A DNA stretch of 64,000 nt from Neocallimastix lanati (nom. inval.) (GCA_016946835.1 JACVTC010000173.1:265423-329422); one strand, 5' to 3'; counted from the first letter of the stretch, positions 32,792 to 41,975 are shown. Translations and numbers: made by a program. The notes: generated by a model not told the origin, from the sequence alone.

Positions 32792-35700
32792 TCAAGCTTC
32801 TCTGTAAGCGGAGTTAAACTTTACTAAATTTTTAAAATGAACATTCCTATCGAGTTGTTTCCCAGTTTTCTGATCGATTAAGGTTGCCGTGTTGAATTGA
32901 ATTTTTAAAATTTTAAATGGTCCATTGTAATATGGTTCTAGCTTAGTGCGGCTAAAGTTTCTAACAAGAACAAGATCACCAGCTTTTAATTCTTTTCCTT
33001 TTTTCATACTTATTTGTTCTTCTCGTCTTGTTGCCCAATACTTGTTAGCATTCTTCACATTTTCGCATGCTTCTCTAGTCCATTGATAATGACGAACAAA
33101 TTTTTCCATTAAAATTTCATCATACGATTTACCTGCATTTTCAATTGTTCTTATGGCTATATCATAAGGCTGTTGGTCTTCTCTTCCATATACTAATTCA
33201 AAACTAGAATGTCCGGTAGCTGTGTTTTTGGTAGTTCGAAGTGCCCATAAAGCAGAAGGTAAAACTTCATCCCAATCTTGATTTTTCCTTCCTAATAAAC
33301 GAAGTAATTTTCCAATTTCTTTATTTCGGTTTTCAGTGAGACCATTGGATTCAGGGTGATAGGTAGCTATGAATTTTACATAAACATCATAAAGATCAAG
33401 AAAGATTTTAGTCATATCAGAAGTGAATTGGACTCCATTATCTGTAGTAATAACTTGAGGCACACCATGTCTTGCAAAAACGTTTATTAAAAATTTAATT
33501 ATATCAGAGGAAGTTATGTTTTCAGTGGGTTCGGCTTCAACCCATTTGGTAAAGTAATCAACAGTTACTATAATATATTGATTATTATTTCTTGTTTTTG
33601 GTAACGGTCCTATAATATCTAATCCTAAATGCACAAAGGGACCCTCCACTTTAGTTGGATGGATTTCGGTTGGTTCTGGATATGGTTGAGGACGATTTAA
33701 CTGGCATTTTTCACAATTACTAACAATTCTTTTGATATCTTTAATCATATGATTCCAATAAAAGTTTTTCTTAAGTCTTTGATATGTTTTGTAATATCCT
33801 TCGTGGCCAATATTATGAGCTTCTAAAATTAATTTAAACCTTTCATTTTCGTCCGTTATTAATTTTCTATAATTTCCATTGTCGATAAAATAATCTTCAC
33901 CATCAATAACAGTAAACTTTTCATTAATAAATTCCTTTATAACTTTAGATAATAATTCTTCATTATTTCCATTAGTAATTTTTGTTAATAATATCTTTCT
34001 CTCTTCCTTACTTTTCATTCTTGAAAGAGCATCAGCTAACACATTCTTTTTGCCTGATTCATATTTTATATTAATTCCGAGCATACTAGCGGTTAGACAC
34101 CATCTTGTTTGCCTTGCATTCAAAGGTTCTTTATTCTTAAATAAACCAACTAATGGTTTATGATCTGTGTAAATAGTTGTAGGTAATGGATTTCCTTCAA
34201 TATAAGATTTAAATTTAGTCATACAGTAAAACAAAGCGGTTCCTTCTAAATCGGTAATACCATAATTCTTTTCAGCTTTCTTTAAACTTCTACTTATAAA
34301 GTGTATTGGATGCTCCTTACCGGTTTCTTCTTCTTTTTGTAAAAGAACTCCACCAATTCCATTATACGAAGCATCAGTTCTAATGATAAAAGGTTTGTCA
34401 AATGACGGAAATTTTAGAATAGGTGCATTGATTAATTTTTCTTTTAGGAGTTCAAAGCTTTCTTGTTGTTCTTTATTCCATTCATATTTGGTATTCTTTT
34501 TCAATAATTTACATAAAGGTGAGGTAATTTGAGCATATTTAGGAATAAAATCACGATAATATCCCACTGCTCCTAAAAATGATCTTAATTCATGAAGTGA
34601 TGAAGGGGCTTCCCACTTCTTAATAGCTGTTATCTTACTTTCCATGGGACTTAATCCTTTAGTAGTAAGTTTGTGACCTAATACATCAACTTCAGTTTGA
34701 AGAAAATGGCACTTTTCAATATTAATTTTTAACTTGTTTTCTTTAAATACTTCTAATACTTGTTTAATATGAATTAAATGTTCTTCGATACTTTTTGAAT
34801 AGATCAAAACATCATCAATAAATACATAAACAAATTCACCAATAAAAGGGAATAAAATTTTATTCATTTCTCTTTGGAAGGTTGAGGGAGCTCCAGTAAG
34901 TCCAAAAGGCATAACCTTAAATTGATAATTTCCAAACTTAGTAGTGAAAGTGGTTACTTCAACGCTTTCTTCATCCATTAAGATTTGGTGAAAACCAGAA
35001 AATAAATCAAGAGTTGTAAATATTTTAGCTCCTCCGAGACTATCAAAAATTTCATCTATATATGGAACTGAATAAGAATCTTTTTCTGTCATATCATTGA
35101 CTTTTCGGTAGTCAATGCACAAGCGCCACTTTCCATTGTGTTTTAGAATGAGTACTACTGGAGATGACCATTCTGAACAGGATGGTTCTATCAATCCTTT
35201 CTTAATAAGCTTTGTAAGTTCTTCTTTTAAGATATCTGATTTTAATTTAGTTAACCTATAACTTCTTAATTTTACTGGCTTTGCATTTGCTTTCAAACGG
35301 ATCTTATGTGGTGAAAGTTTAGAAGGAGTTAGTTCTTCTGTTGAAGTGGCAACTATGTCAATCATTTCTTTGAGAATTTTAATAATTTGTTCTTTATAAT
35401 CTTTATTTAAGGTACTTAAAAATTCATCACTCTCAATAAATTCCATTGGAGTTAATTCCTTTATAATTTCCTTTTCATTATTCGTTTCTTCAACTTTTCT
35501 AATAGTGCAGATTATACTTTCTTCATCATAATATTGATTATTTATTTTAGCTATTTCTTCGTATTCACTTTCTGACAAAAGTTTACATAGACTGTTTAAG
35601 GTTGGATGAATAAATAAACAATGATCGATTTGAGTTTTAAAGTTTATTAACATATCATAAAATGAGTCTTCTTTCTCAATAATTCTAAAGTCCGCATTAA

Positions 35701-36796
35701 ATTCATAATTATTAATTTTTACTGGTAATCGAACAATAATTCCTTCCGAGTATTCTTCATCTTGTGTTGCTAGTTGGATTCTTCCACGACTTTTTCCAAC
35801 TATTTCATATTCACCAGGTAATTTATCAAAATACTGCTTAGTAACGATGCTTAGGTTACTACAAGAATCAATTAAAAGTTTTCCTAGTACTCCGTCAACA
35901 CTTGCATCAACCATTGCTAAGTCTTCTTCGGCTACTTCATTACTTTTACTTATGTAGCTATGGTCATAGTTATTTACTAATAAAGTTCGTGCTATTACAT
36001 TGTCTACAGTTCCAATTATTTTAGACTTTTCTAACTTTAAACCTTGAGTTAATTGTGAACGAATTTTAGGACATGCATTCAAGAGTTGACCTATCGTAAT
36101 ACTGGATTTAAGATTATTTAAATCATCCATAATATTGTAAGGTTCTTTATTATTCATCATTTTGATATTCCTTTTTACTAATTGAGTATTTCCATTATTA
36201 GTTTCCTTAGTTTTTGTTGAAATTAATTTTTCCAAAGTATTAGTTTTATTTTGTTGATTATCTTTATTCATTTCTAGATCTTCTATTTCATTATCGATTA
36301 CAAGTATATCTTCAGATTCAACTTTTTCCTTTCCTTTTGATGAATAATTGTTGTTTTCTTCTTTACTTTCTCTTACTCTTGTCATATTTCTTAATTCCTT
36401 TTCTTTTTGTTTTTCTTTGTTAATATTTGGTTGAGTTAAAATTGAAGGAAGTATTTGATTTTTATAAACTTTATTTGGTTTATTATGCAGCTCATTTTCT
36501 TTCTTCTTTCTTAAAGCAGGAGTTGCAAAAGGACGTGGATTATCTTTTAAACTTTTATGTACTTTCTTGGAATTATTTTCTTCTTTTTCGCTGTTATTAT
36601 CATTCATTTTTCTTTTTACAGCATTTATAATGATATCATCCTCACTTTCAGTTGTGTCACTAAAATCAGATTCTTCAGATTCTTCGTTAAAGGAATTATT
36701 ATCAATTGGAGTATTCTTAGTAAAAGTATTATTTTGTAAATTATTTAATGAAGCTATTGTTTTGTCATTGGGAGTGCTTCTGCTCCCATTTAGAAG
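32792..36796 (-). CDS. Element F pol: N-terminal extension, protease, RT, RNase H, integrase
   Basis: Open for 1,335 codons from the slip site. In the 1,271-residue frame starting at 36,607, residues 1-230 are a basic, charged extension with SLKDNP and QPNIN motifs shared with G and H2. Then come protease (about 240-330, LIDSCSNLSIV), RT (about 430-610, TLDLFSGFHQ, FIDDVLIYS), RNase H (about 730-850, RTDASYNGIGG, YTDHKPL), integrase zinc finger (about 925-965) and DDE core (about 985-1140: LDIIGPLP, TTDNGVQFTS, TENRNKEIG). It ends RNVHFKNLV without a chromodomain. Made as a gag-pol fusion, it would process, copy and integrate the element. Complete by eye. Confidence 0.95.
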   Translation of the reverse strand, partial: LLNGSRSTPNDKTIASLNNLQNNTFTKNTPIDNNSFNEESEESDFSDTTESEDDIIINAVKRKMNDNNSEKEENNSKKVHKSLKDNPRPFATPALRKKKENELHNKPNKVYKNQILPSILTQPNINKEKQKEKELRNMTRVRESKEENNNYSSKGKEKVESEDILVIDNEIEDLEMNKDNQQNKTNTLEKLISTKTKETNNGNTQLVKRNIKMMNNKEPYNIMDDLNNLKSSITIGQLLNACPKIRSQLTQGLKLEKSKIIGTVDNVIARTLLVNNYDHSYISKSNEVAEEDLAMVDASVDGVLGKLLIDSCSNLSIVTKQYFDKLPGEYEIVGKSRGRIQLATQDEEYSEGIIVRLPVKINNYEFNADFRIIEKEDSFYDMLINFKTQIDHCLFIHPTLNSLCKLLSESEYEEIAKINNQYYDEESIICTIRKVEETNNEKEIIKELTPMEFIESDEFLSTLNKDYKEQIIKILKEMIDIVATSTEELTPSKLSPHKIRLKANAKPVKLRSYRLTKLKSDILKEELTKLIKKGLIEPSCSEWSSPVVLILKHNGKWRLCIDYRKVNDMTEKDSYSVPYIDEIFDSLGGAKIFTTLDLFSGFHQILMDEESVEVTTFTTKFGNYQFKVMPFGLTGAPSTFQREMNKILFPFIGEFVYVFIDDVLIYSKSIEEHLIHIKQVLEVFKENKLKINIEKCHFLQTEVDVLGHKLTTKGLSPMESKITAIKKWEAPSSLHELRSFLGAVGYYRDFIPKYAQITSPLCKLLKKNTKYEWNKEQQESFELLKEKLINAPILKFPSFDKPFIIRTDASYNGIGGVLLQKEEETGKEHPIHFISRSLKKAEKNYGITDLEGTALFYCMTKFKSYIEGNPLPTTIYTDHKPLVGLFKNKEPLNARQTRWCLTASMLGINIKYESGKKNVLADALSRMKSKEERKILLTKITNGNNEELLSKVIKEFINEKFTVIDGEDYFIDNGNYRKLITDENERFKLILEAHNIGHEGYYKTYQRLKKNFYWNHMIKDIKRIVSNCEKCQLNRPQPYPEPTEIHPTKVEGPFVHLGLDIIGPLPKTRNNNQYIIVTVDYFTKWVEAEPTENITSSDIIKFLINVFARHGVPQVITTDNGVQFTSDMTKIFLDLYDVYVKFIATYHPESNGLTENRNKEIGKLLRLLGRKNQDWDEVLPSALWALRTTKNTATGHSSFELVYGREDQQPYDIAIRTIENAGKSYDEILMEKFVRHYQWTREACENVKNANKYWATRREEQISMKKGKELKAGDLVLVRNFSRTKLEPYYNGPFKILKIQFNTATLIDQKTGKQLDRNVHFKNLVKFNSAYREA

Positions 36797-36802
36797 TTTA
36801 AA
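36770..36802 (-). promoter_or_regulatory. -1 ribosomal frameshift signal of F (UUUAAAC + hairpin)
   Basis: T TTA AAC (36,802-36,796) in gag frame, 8 nt including the gag stop TAA, then an 18-nt hairpin (36,787-36,770) with arms GGGAG/CTCCC. Pol lies in the -1 frame and is open from the slip site for 1,335 codons. UUUAAAC is also the coronavirus slip heptamer. Confidence 0.9.
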
Positions 36803-37701
36803 GACTTTTTGGAATATATTTCTTTTTTATTTTTTTCCATAATCTTATTTAATTGAGGGCAATAATATGAGTAATGACCTTCTTCCTTACAGAAGAAGCA
36901 AGTTTTAACGGATAAATTTCTCATTTTCTGGGTTGATTCTTCTATAATATCTTGAGGTTTCGGTTTATTATTTGTTTGATTTGTTTGGAAAGTTTCGTTT
37001 CTTCTTTTAGGATAAAGTCTTGAAGTAGTACTGTTTTGATTATTTTGATTATGTTGGGAATTATTAACATTATAGGTATTAATATTATTGTTCCTTACAG
37101 AAAGTCTATCTACTTTCTCGGCAATTTTGAAAGCTTTATCCATACTTATATCATCTTTAAGGGATAATTTCTTCCAGGCTTCATAATTATTTTGAATAGA
37201 ATCAATATAATCTAGTACACCAATGCGCTTTCTTCTCTTTTTATCAAGTTTAGTGTACAAAGTTCTATATCTTACATTAAAGTCTTTAATCTTTTCGTTT
37301 CTTTTAATTCGCATTGCACGAAGTTCTTTAAGAAGTAAATTTTGGTCTTCTTTAATACCGTAAAAATTTTCAAGACTTGAAATAATTTTTTCAAGGGAAG
37401 GAAATTTAATATCATCATCAACATTTTCTTCTTCATCATCATCTTCTTCTTCATCTGATGAATCATCACTTTCATCATCACTATCTTCTCCCAAATCTTC
37501 AATAACGCGTTGTACTTCACCAGAGCTGGTAAGTAAACAAGCATTAAATATTGTTTCCGGATCTGTGATACCTTGTATCTTGATCCAAAGTTTTAATTCA
37601 GTAGCCCAGGACTTTATATCTAAATTGTCCTTGCTAAGCTTCACTATGTCTCGTAATTCTTTCTTTAATTCTTTAAAACTTAAAGTACTTTTAGTAGACA
37701 T
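36790..37701 (-). CDS. Element F gag (303 aa)
   Basis: Particle protein. The N-terminus (FKELKKELRD, LDIKSWATELKLW) and the core (about 130-220, LRAMRIKRNEKIKDF, RYRTLY) match the gag of G, with a highly acidic Ser/Asp/Glu stretch at about 74-95 between them. One CCHC knuckle (CFFCKEEGHYSYYC) lies near 268-281. The last codons overlap the frameshift heptamer. The start ATG is supported by alignment with G. No break seen. Confidence 0.92.
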   Translation of the reverse strand: MSTKSTLSFKELKKELRDIVKLSKDNLDIKSWATELKLWIKIQGITDPETIFNACLLTSSGEVQRVIEDLGEDSDDESDDSSDEEEDDDEEENVDDDIKFPSLEKIISSLENFYGIKEDQNLLLKELRAMRIKRNEKIKDFNVRYRTLYTKLDKKRRKRIGVLDYIDSIQNNYEAWKKLSLKDDISMDKAFKIAEKVDRLSVRNNNINTYNVNNSQHNQNNQNSTTSRLYPKRRNETFQTNQTNNKPKPQDIIEESTQKMRNLSVKTCFFCKEEGHYSYYCPQLNKIMEKNKKEIYSKKSLNF

Positions 37702-37882
37702 TTCGTTTTTAGTTAATAATTTTTTTATTGTAAATTAACGAGGTTATTAAATACGAATAAATTTGAAAGTCCAACTTTAAAAATATAATTTAACAAGTAA
37801 TTTAATATCGAATCAAATTTTAAAACAATATATCTTAGTAATTTTTGAAAATAATAATTTTATTTGCTTTCTTTAGTAAGTA

Positions 37883-38074
37883 TAAGCTCGAAATCCTTAT
37901 CGACAACTTAGTAGAAATTATAAAGCACGAGGTTCTTTTCGACTACTTTTTTAAGAATAATTTTAAGTTCGAAATCTTTATCGACAACTTAATAGAATAA
38001 TTTTAAGTTCGAAATCTTTATCGACAACTTAATAGAATATTTTTCAAGCTCGAAATCTTTATCGACCACTTGAA
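37883..38074 (-). other. Five tandem leader hairpins of element F
   Basis: Repeats at 37,883-37,910, 37,922-37,949, 37,963-37,992, 38,003-38,032 and 38,043-38,074. Each has an outer stem (TAAG/CTTA, AAAG/CTTT, TTAAG/CTTAA twice, TTCAAG/CTTGAA) around a mostly conserved TCGAAATC(C/T)TTATCGA core. The outer arms change together between copies, keeping pairing. They lie about 180-370 nt upstream of gag in the RNA leader. J and G have equivalents at the same place. Confidence 0.8.
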
Positions 38075-38245
38075 TTTTGTAATTTAGTATATTTGTAGTA
38101 ATAAATTTAGAAGCAAAGTTTTATTTATTATTTTCACCTTTCAAAAATTTTTCTTTTTAAACGATAAATATTGTATTGTTATAGCTAATAAAATTATTAA
38201 TTAATTATAATTATTAAATACAAAAAAATAATCTTTATTGTCGTA

Positions 38246-38387
38246 CAATCTGATAGTACACACTGTCTGACGTGCAGCTTACCTAATGGTGTCATGCCAC
38301 GCGTGTGCCACGATTACTATATTCAATATAAAATATAGCAGTTCAGAGCCCACTAGCCCAATTACTATGTAGGATAAACTTAATCCG
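38246..38387 (-). other. Conserved structured leader block shared by F and G
   Basis: GC-enriched island nearly identical to 62,972-63,116 in G, although the LTRs of F and G do not match. It includes a 22-nt hairpin (38,317-38,338) with arms CTATAT/ATATAG. In G the arms are CTGTAT/ATACAG, a compensatory change. It probably acts as RNA structure (packaging, dimerisation or translation), but the role is not shown by sequence. Confidence 0.75.
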
Positions 38388-39073
38388 ATAATCTATGTAC
38401 GGAATAAAAAAATTTTAAAAGTATTCAATAATATTTTTATTAACTAATAAAAATTAACTAAAAACACAATATTTTCAAAGTAAATTAAGATTCTATTACA
38501 GGAATTATATAACAAATAAAGTACCAGTAATAAAAAAAAATAAAAAAAATTTAAATGGCGAAGTTAGCCAAAGTCTGATACTTTATATAATAAAGTGCCT
38601 TATAACTAGCACAAAGAAAAGTAAAAAAAATTATATAAAAAAAACAATCTTACGCCTTCGGTGACGTAAGCTCCTTATTCGCCAGTGCTTGGAAAGTACC
38701 CGCACCTTCGTGTGTTGAAACGTTGAAGGTTGAACTATTATTACCGGGTCGGTAACCAAATACCTTCGTCTACTTTCCAATTAATCTCCAAATTAACTAC
38801 TATTCAATAACCTACTATGAATAGAGTTAATTTGTTGCTATCTGAGAATACACTGTGTATGAGCTCTATCCGCTCCTTGTTATAATTTTACAAAATTTGT
38901 TTTTTTAGAATCTTAATTTTACTTATTTAAAAAAAATTTTTTTTTATATATATATATCAAACAAGCGCCATGGGTTAATCAAAGGATTAACGACTTACTT
39001 GTTTATCAATATAAAATAAAAAAAAAAATTAAAAAAAAAAATCTATGTTATTTACTATTATTTCTATTTAATT
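38388..39073 (-). other. Outer 5' leader of element F
   Basis: Non-coding leader between the conserved block and the primer site. A second GC-enriched patch at about 38,650-38,780 contains the hairpin TTACGCC...GGTGACGTAA. The rest is A/T runs. Confidence 0.6.
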
Positions 39074-39090
39074 CCCCGATATCTCCACCA
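39074..39090 (-). promoter_or_regulatory. tRNA-type primer binding site of F
   Basis: The minus strand reads TGGTGGAGATATCGGGG, complementary to a tRNA 3' end of the form CCCCGATATCTCCA-CCA. It starts 6 nt from the 5' LTR. Identical sites stand in G and J. I cannot say which tRNA this is without the host tRNA set. Confidence 0.85.
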
Positions 39091-39096
39091 TATAAA

Positions 39097-39400
39097 TGTT
39101 AAGGTTTTAGAGAATTAAATAAAAATAAAGTAAGGAAACACAAATTTTATTTATTTATTTATTATTTTTATTTATAAATTTATTTGATTTTATTTGATGA
39201 TATTTAAAAATTAGTAGCAAAATTTACAACTATTTATACTTTTTTTTCAAGGCATAAAAGTTGTTCTTGCCACTAAATTACATTTTATTATTATTTTTCT
39301 TTTTATATATAAAAACTATTAAATTTAAATTGATTTTTATAATCAATTATATAAAATTTAATTATAACAATATAAATAAAATACATTTATAATATTAATA

Positions 39401-39459
<59 letters not shown>

Positions 39460-39951
39460 CTAATCTATCTAAAATATTACTAATAAGAATTTATTTAATT
39501 GGCTAAAATTTTTATTACAATCTGTTAAAATATTCAAATAAAAATAAAAATACTATTCTAATATAAAGGTTTTTAATAAAATAAAATATTTTTCAATATA
39601 AAATAAAACATTTCGATATAAAATTTTATAATAAAAGTTAAAATATAATATATAAATTTTTAATTATCAATATATAAAAATATTATTAATACAAATTTTC
39701 ATTATTAATATAAAAATAAAAAAATAAGATTTATTATTAATATTGTTAATATAAGTTTTAAATATATAAAAATATTACTATTAATATAAGATTTAATATA
39801 AAAATTATAAAGTTTAATATAATTTTTGATCTAATTTTTAATCTTTGAATTTAAAAATTTATTAAAGTACAAAAATAATAATGTACACATAATGTATTAG
39901 AAATAAATCGTAGATTTAATTAAGAATGCATTATTTAGTACATTCTTATCA
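39097..39951 (-). repeat. 5' LTR of element F
   Basis: 855 bp, partner of 31,919-32,773, carrying the element promoter. A T run lies at about 39,407-39,459. ACAT follows at 39,952-39,955. Confidence 0.95.
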
Positions 39952-39965
39952 ACATTAGTAAAATT

Positions 39966-40038
39966 AGAACTTTGGTTCAATGGTTAGTTACATTGACCAT
40001 GACCAATACTTTATGGGTTCGAATTACACCTCAACCCA
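39966..40038 (+). tRNA. tRNA-like Pol III sequence, probably a pseudogene
   Basis: A-box TGGTTCAATGG (39,973-39,983) matches the tRNA consensus exactly, and a B-box-like GGTTCGAATTA (40,016-40,026) follows at 43 bp, the spacing of an intronless tRNA. However, the acceptor, D and T stems do not pair convincingly. It is more likely a tRNA pseudogene or SINE-like Pol III unit than a working tRNA. Two LTR insertions lie just upstream, as Ty3 does in yeast. Confidence 0.4.
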
Positions 40039-40039
40039 A

Positions 40040-40533
40040 TTTGCATAAATAATTATTTTATTAATTATTAATAATATCTTCTTGAATATTCTTTCTGTAT
40101 AAAATTATAGAAAGTTAAAGATTCTTTCGGTTCGTAATTCAACCGAAATGAATTTAGAAATTCTTATTATATAAATTATTTTATTCTTTTTTGATAAGAT
40201 TCATTTTCATCAATTAAAATCTATATTCTAGAAACTTTACATTATTAATTATTACAAACATATTTCTAAATATTTCTTTAAAATTATTTTTACATGTTAA
40301 AACTGTTTTTCCGTTAAAAGTATAAATAGTGCGAACTTCACGAATGAAAATATTTTTCTTCGTGCTTTTATTAATAATAATTAACGTATAAGTAATTCGA
40401 AATATTACCTTGTTGATTAATATTAATAATTATTTTAAATTTTATAATTAATAAAAAATATTTCTAATAAAACGAATTATTTATACAGATAGTGTAAACC
40501 TATTGAGTTTTCTCCTTTCTGTGTTTCTATATC
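40040..40533. other. AT-rich spacer with hairpins, possible decayed LTR
   Basis: No coding sequence. Hairpins TTCGGTT/AACCGAA (near 40,127-40,148) and CACGAA/TTCGTG (near 40,340-40,365) stand out. On the minus strand purine-rich CAGAAAGGAG precedes a TG, so part of this could be an unassigned LTR, but no second copy is present. Confidence 0.35.
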
Positions 40534-41540
40534 TCATCCCGCCTTTACAATAGAAGCACCTCCGTTACAAGAATTATAATTTTTATCATGATTAATATGT
40601 GTACTAACGTGTTTTGAATGTTTACTATTACTGCTTCTAAAAAGTTTTGAATTACCATTATTTGTTTTTATTTGATTTTTTGTTTTTAATGTATTTTCAA
40701 GTAAACATTTAGTATAAATAGTACCAAGATCAACAGGGAATTCTTCCATTTCTTCAATTACTTCTTGGAATTTTGAATGTAACCCATTATAGAAAATTAA
40801 AACTAAGGCTTCTTCACTGAATCCAAGACCATTCGAAAGAGTTCTAAATTGTTCAATATAATCATTTATTTTCCCATAATTATGTTTCAATTTTATTAAT
40901 TGAATCTTAGCTAATTTTTTGCTTGCAACGTTGGAAAATGCTTTTCTTAATTCAGTAGTCAATTCAGAAAGAGTTTTTGGGTTAGTACCCTTGTACGTAG
41001 CTAGATACCAATTACGAGAGCCATCTCTTAAACGGGATTTAATAAAGTTAATTTTGATATCTTCTGTAGCTTCTGAATTTGGATATGTTTTAAAAGTATT
41101 TTCACAAAGTTGACAGAATAGATCAGTTTCTTTAGTATCTAGAAAAATCCAGGTTCAGGAACTTGTTGTAAACGGTTTGAAAAAGCATTCCTCATAATAA
41201 CATCATTGTCATCATCACGTCTAGTAGTGATAGATACATTATCCTCTTGTGTTTGACTAGTAGAAGGAATATCATTTGTAGCAATATTTATATTTAACTT
41301 TTCATATAAAATTTTTGTTAAATTAGATAATTGATTAATAATATTTTTATTATCTTTGTAAAGTGTATAAAGTTTTTTTTGTAAGTCCTTGTTATATTCA
41401 TTAAAATCTTCTTATAATAAAAAACTATCATTAACAGAAGAAGCCAATTCGGATACAGTAACTTGGGCGTCAGACCTTAATTTATTAACTTCTGACATTG
41501 GAGCAATGTCAGCCCATACATTATTGTAAAAAGACATATT
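40534..41540 (-). pseudogene. Element H gag remnant, D-type
   Basis: Gag only. The core (LRKAFSNVASKKL, LIKLKHNYGKINDYIEQF, FYNGLHSKFQE) aligns closely with D gag, and an upstream part with an N-terminal ATG near 41,540 covers the leading region. The reading frame has about two breaks and the end differs from D, so the gag-pol junction is lost. No pol remains. It belongs to the B/D class. Confidence 0.75.
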
Positions 41541-41559
41541 AAAGTAGTAACCAAAACTA

Positions 41560-41571
41560 GGGTAAGGTTAT
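41560..41571 (-). promoter_or_regulatory. Self-primer binding site of element H (10 nt)
   Basis: Next to the LTR the sense strand reads ATAACCTTACCC. Its first 10 nt are complementary to GTAAGGTTAT inside the LTR (41,819-41,810), about 40 nt after TATAAAAG. The same LTR motif is present in B. Confidence 0.72.
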
Positions 41572-41975
41572 TGTTAAAATTAAGATATAAAATAGTTTTA
41601 TGATTAATAACGTTACTAGGTTAATATGTTGAATTATATATTAATAATCCAACAATAATTAATTAATAATAATATAAAAATAATATAAGATAAATAGTTA
41701 AGTTATTTAAACACTTAATATCTAAGAATATTTTAAATAATAATTTCTTTGAAGGATTTATGAAAATATTTATTTATTGAATTATTAGTATATAATTATT
41801 GTAAATACAATAACCTTACAAAGAACATAAAAGATAGATTTTTACATCTTTCTTTTATATTTTGTAAGTTACATAATAATAGTATTTAATTATAAGATAT
41901 TAATAATATAGTAATATGAATATTAATAAAATATTAAGATAATAACAATATCGATATGTTTAAAATATTTAATAT
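41572..41975 (-). repeat. Partial 5' LTR of element H
   Basis: Matches the first 400 bp of the B LTR (TGTTAAAATTAAG onward) in the same orientation, then stops at the start of an inverted LTR. Confidence 0.8.

Larger units (their letters stand above)
31919..39951 (-). mobile_element. Ty3/Gypsy element F, whole and very young
   Basis: 8,033 bp with 855-bp LTRs at both ends (TGTTAAGG...TTATCA), apparently identical including a T run of about 50 bases, and a 4-bp ACAT target duplication (31,915-31,918 and 39,952-39,955). Contains gag, the frameshift signal, pol, a 1.4-kb structured leader and a tRNA-type primer site. I see no break in gag or pol. It lies next to solo LTR8 and about 14 bp upstream of a tRNA-like sequence. 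Confidence 0.95.
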
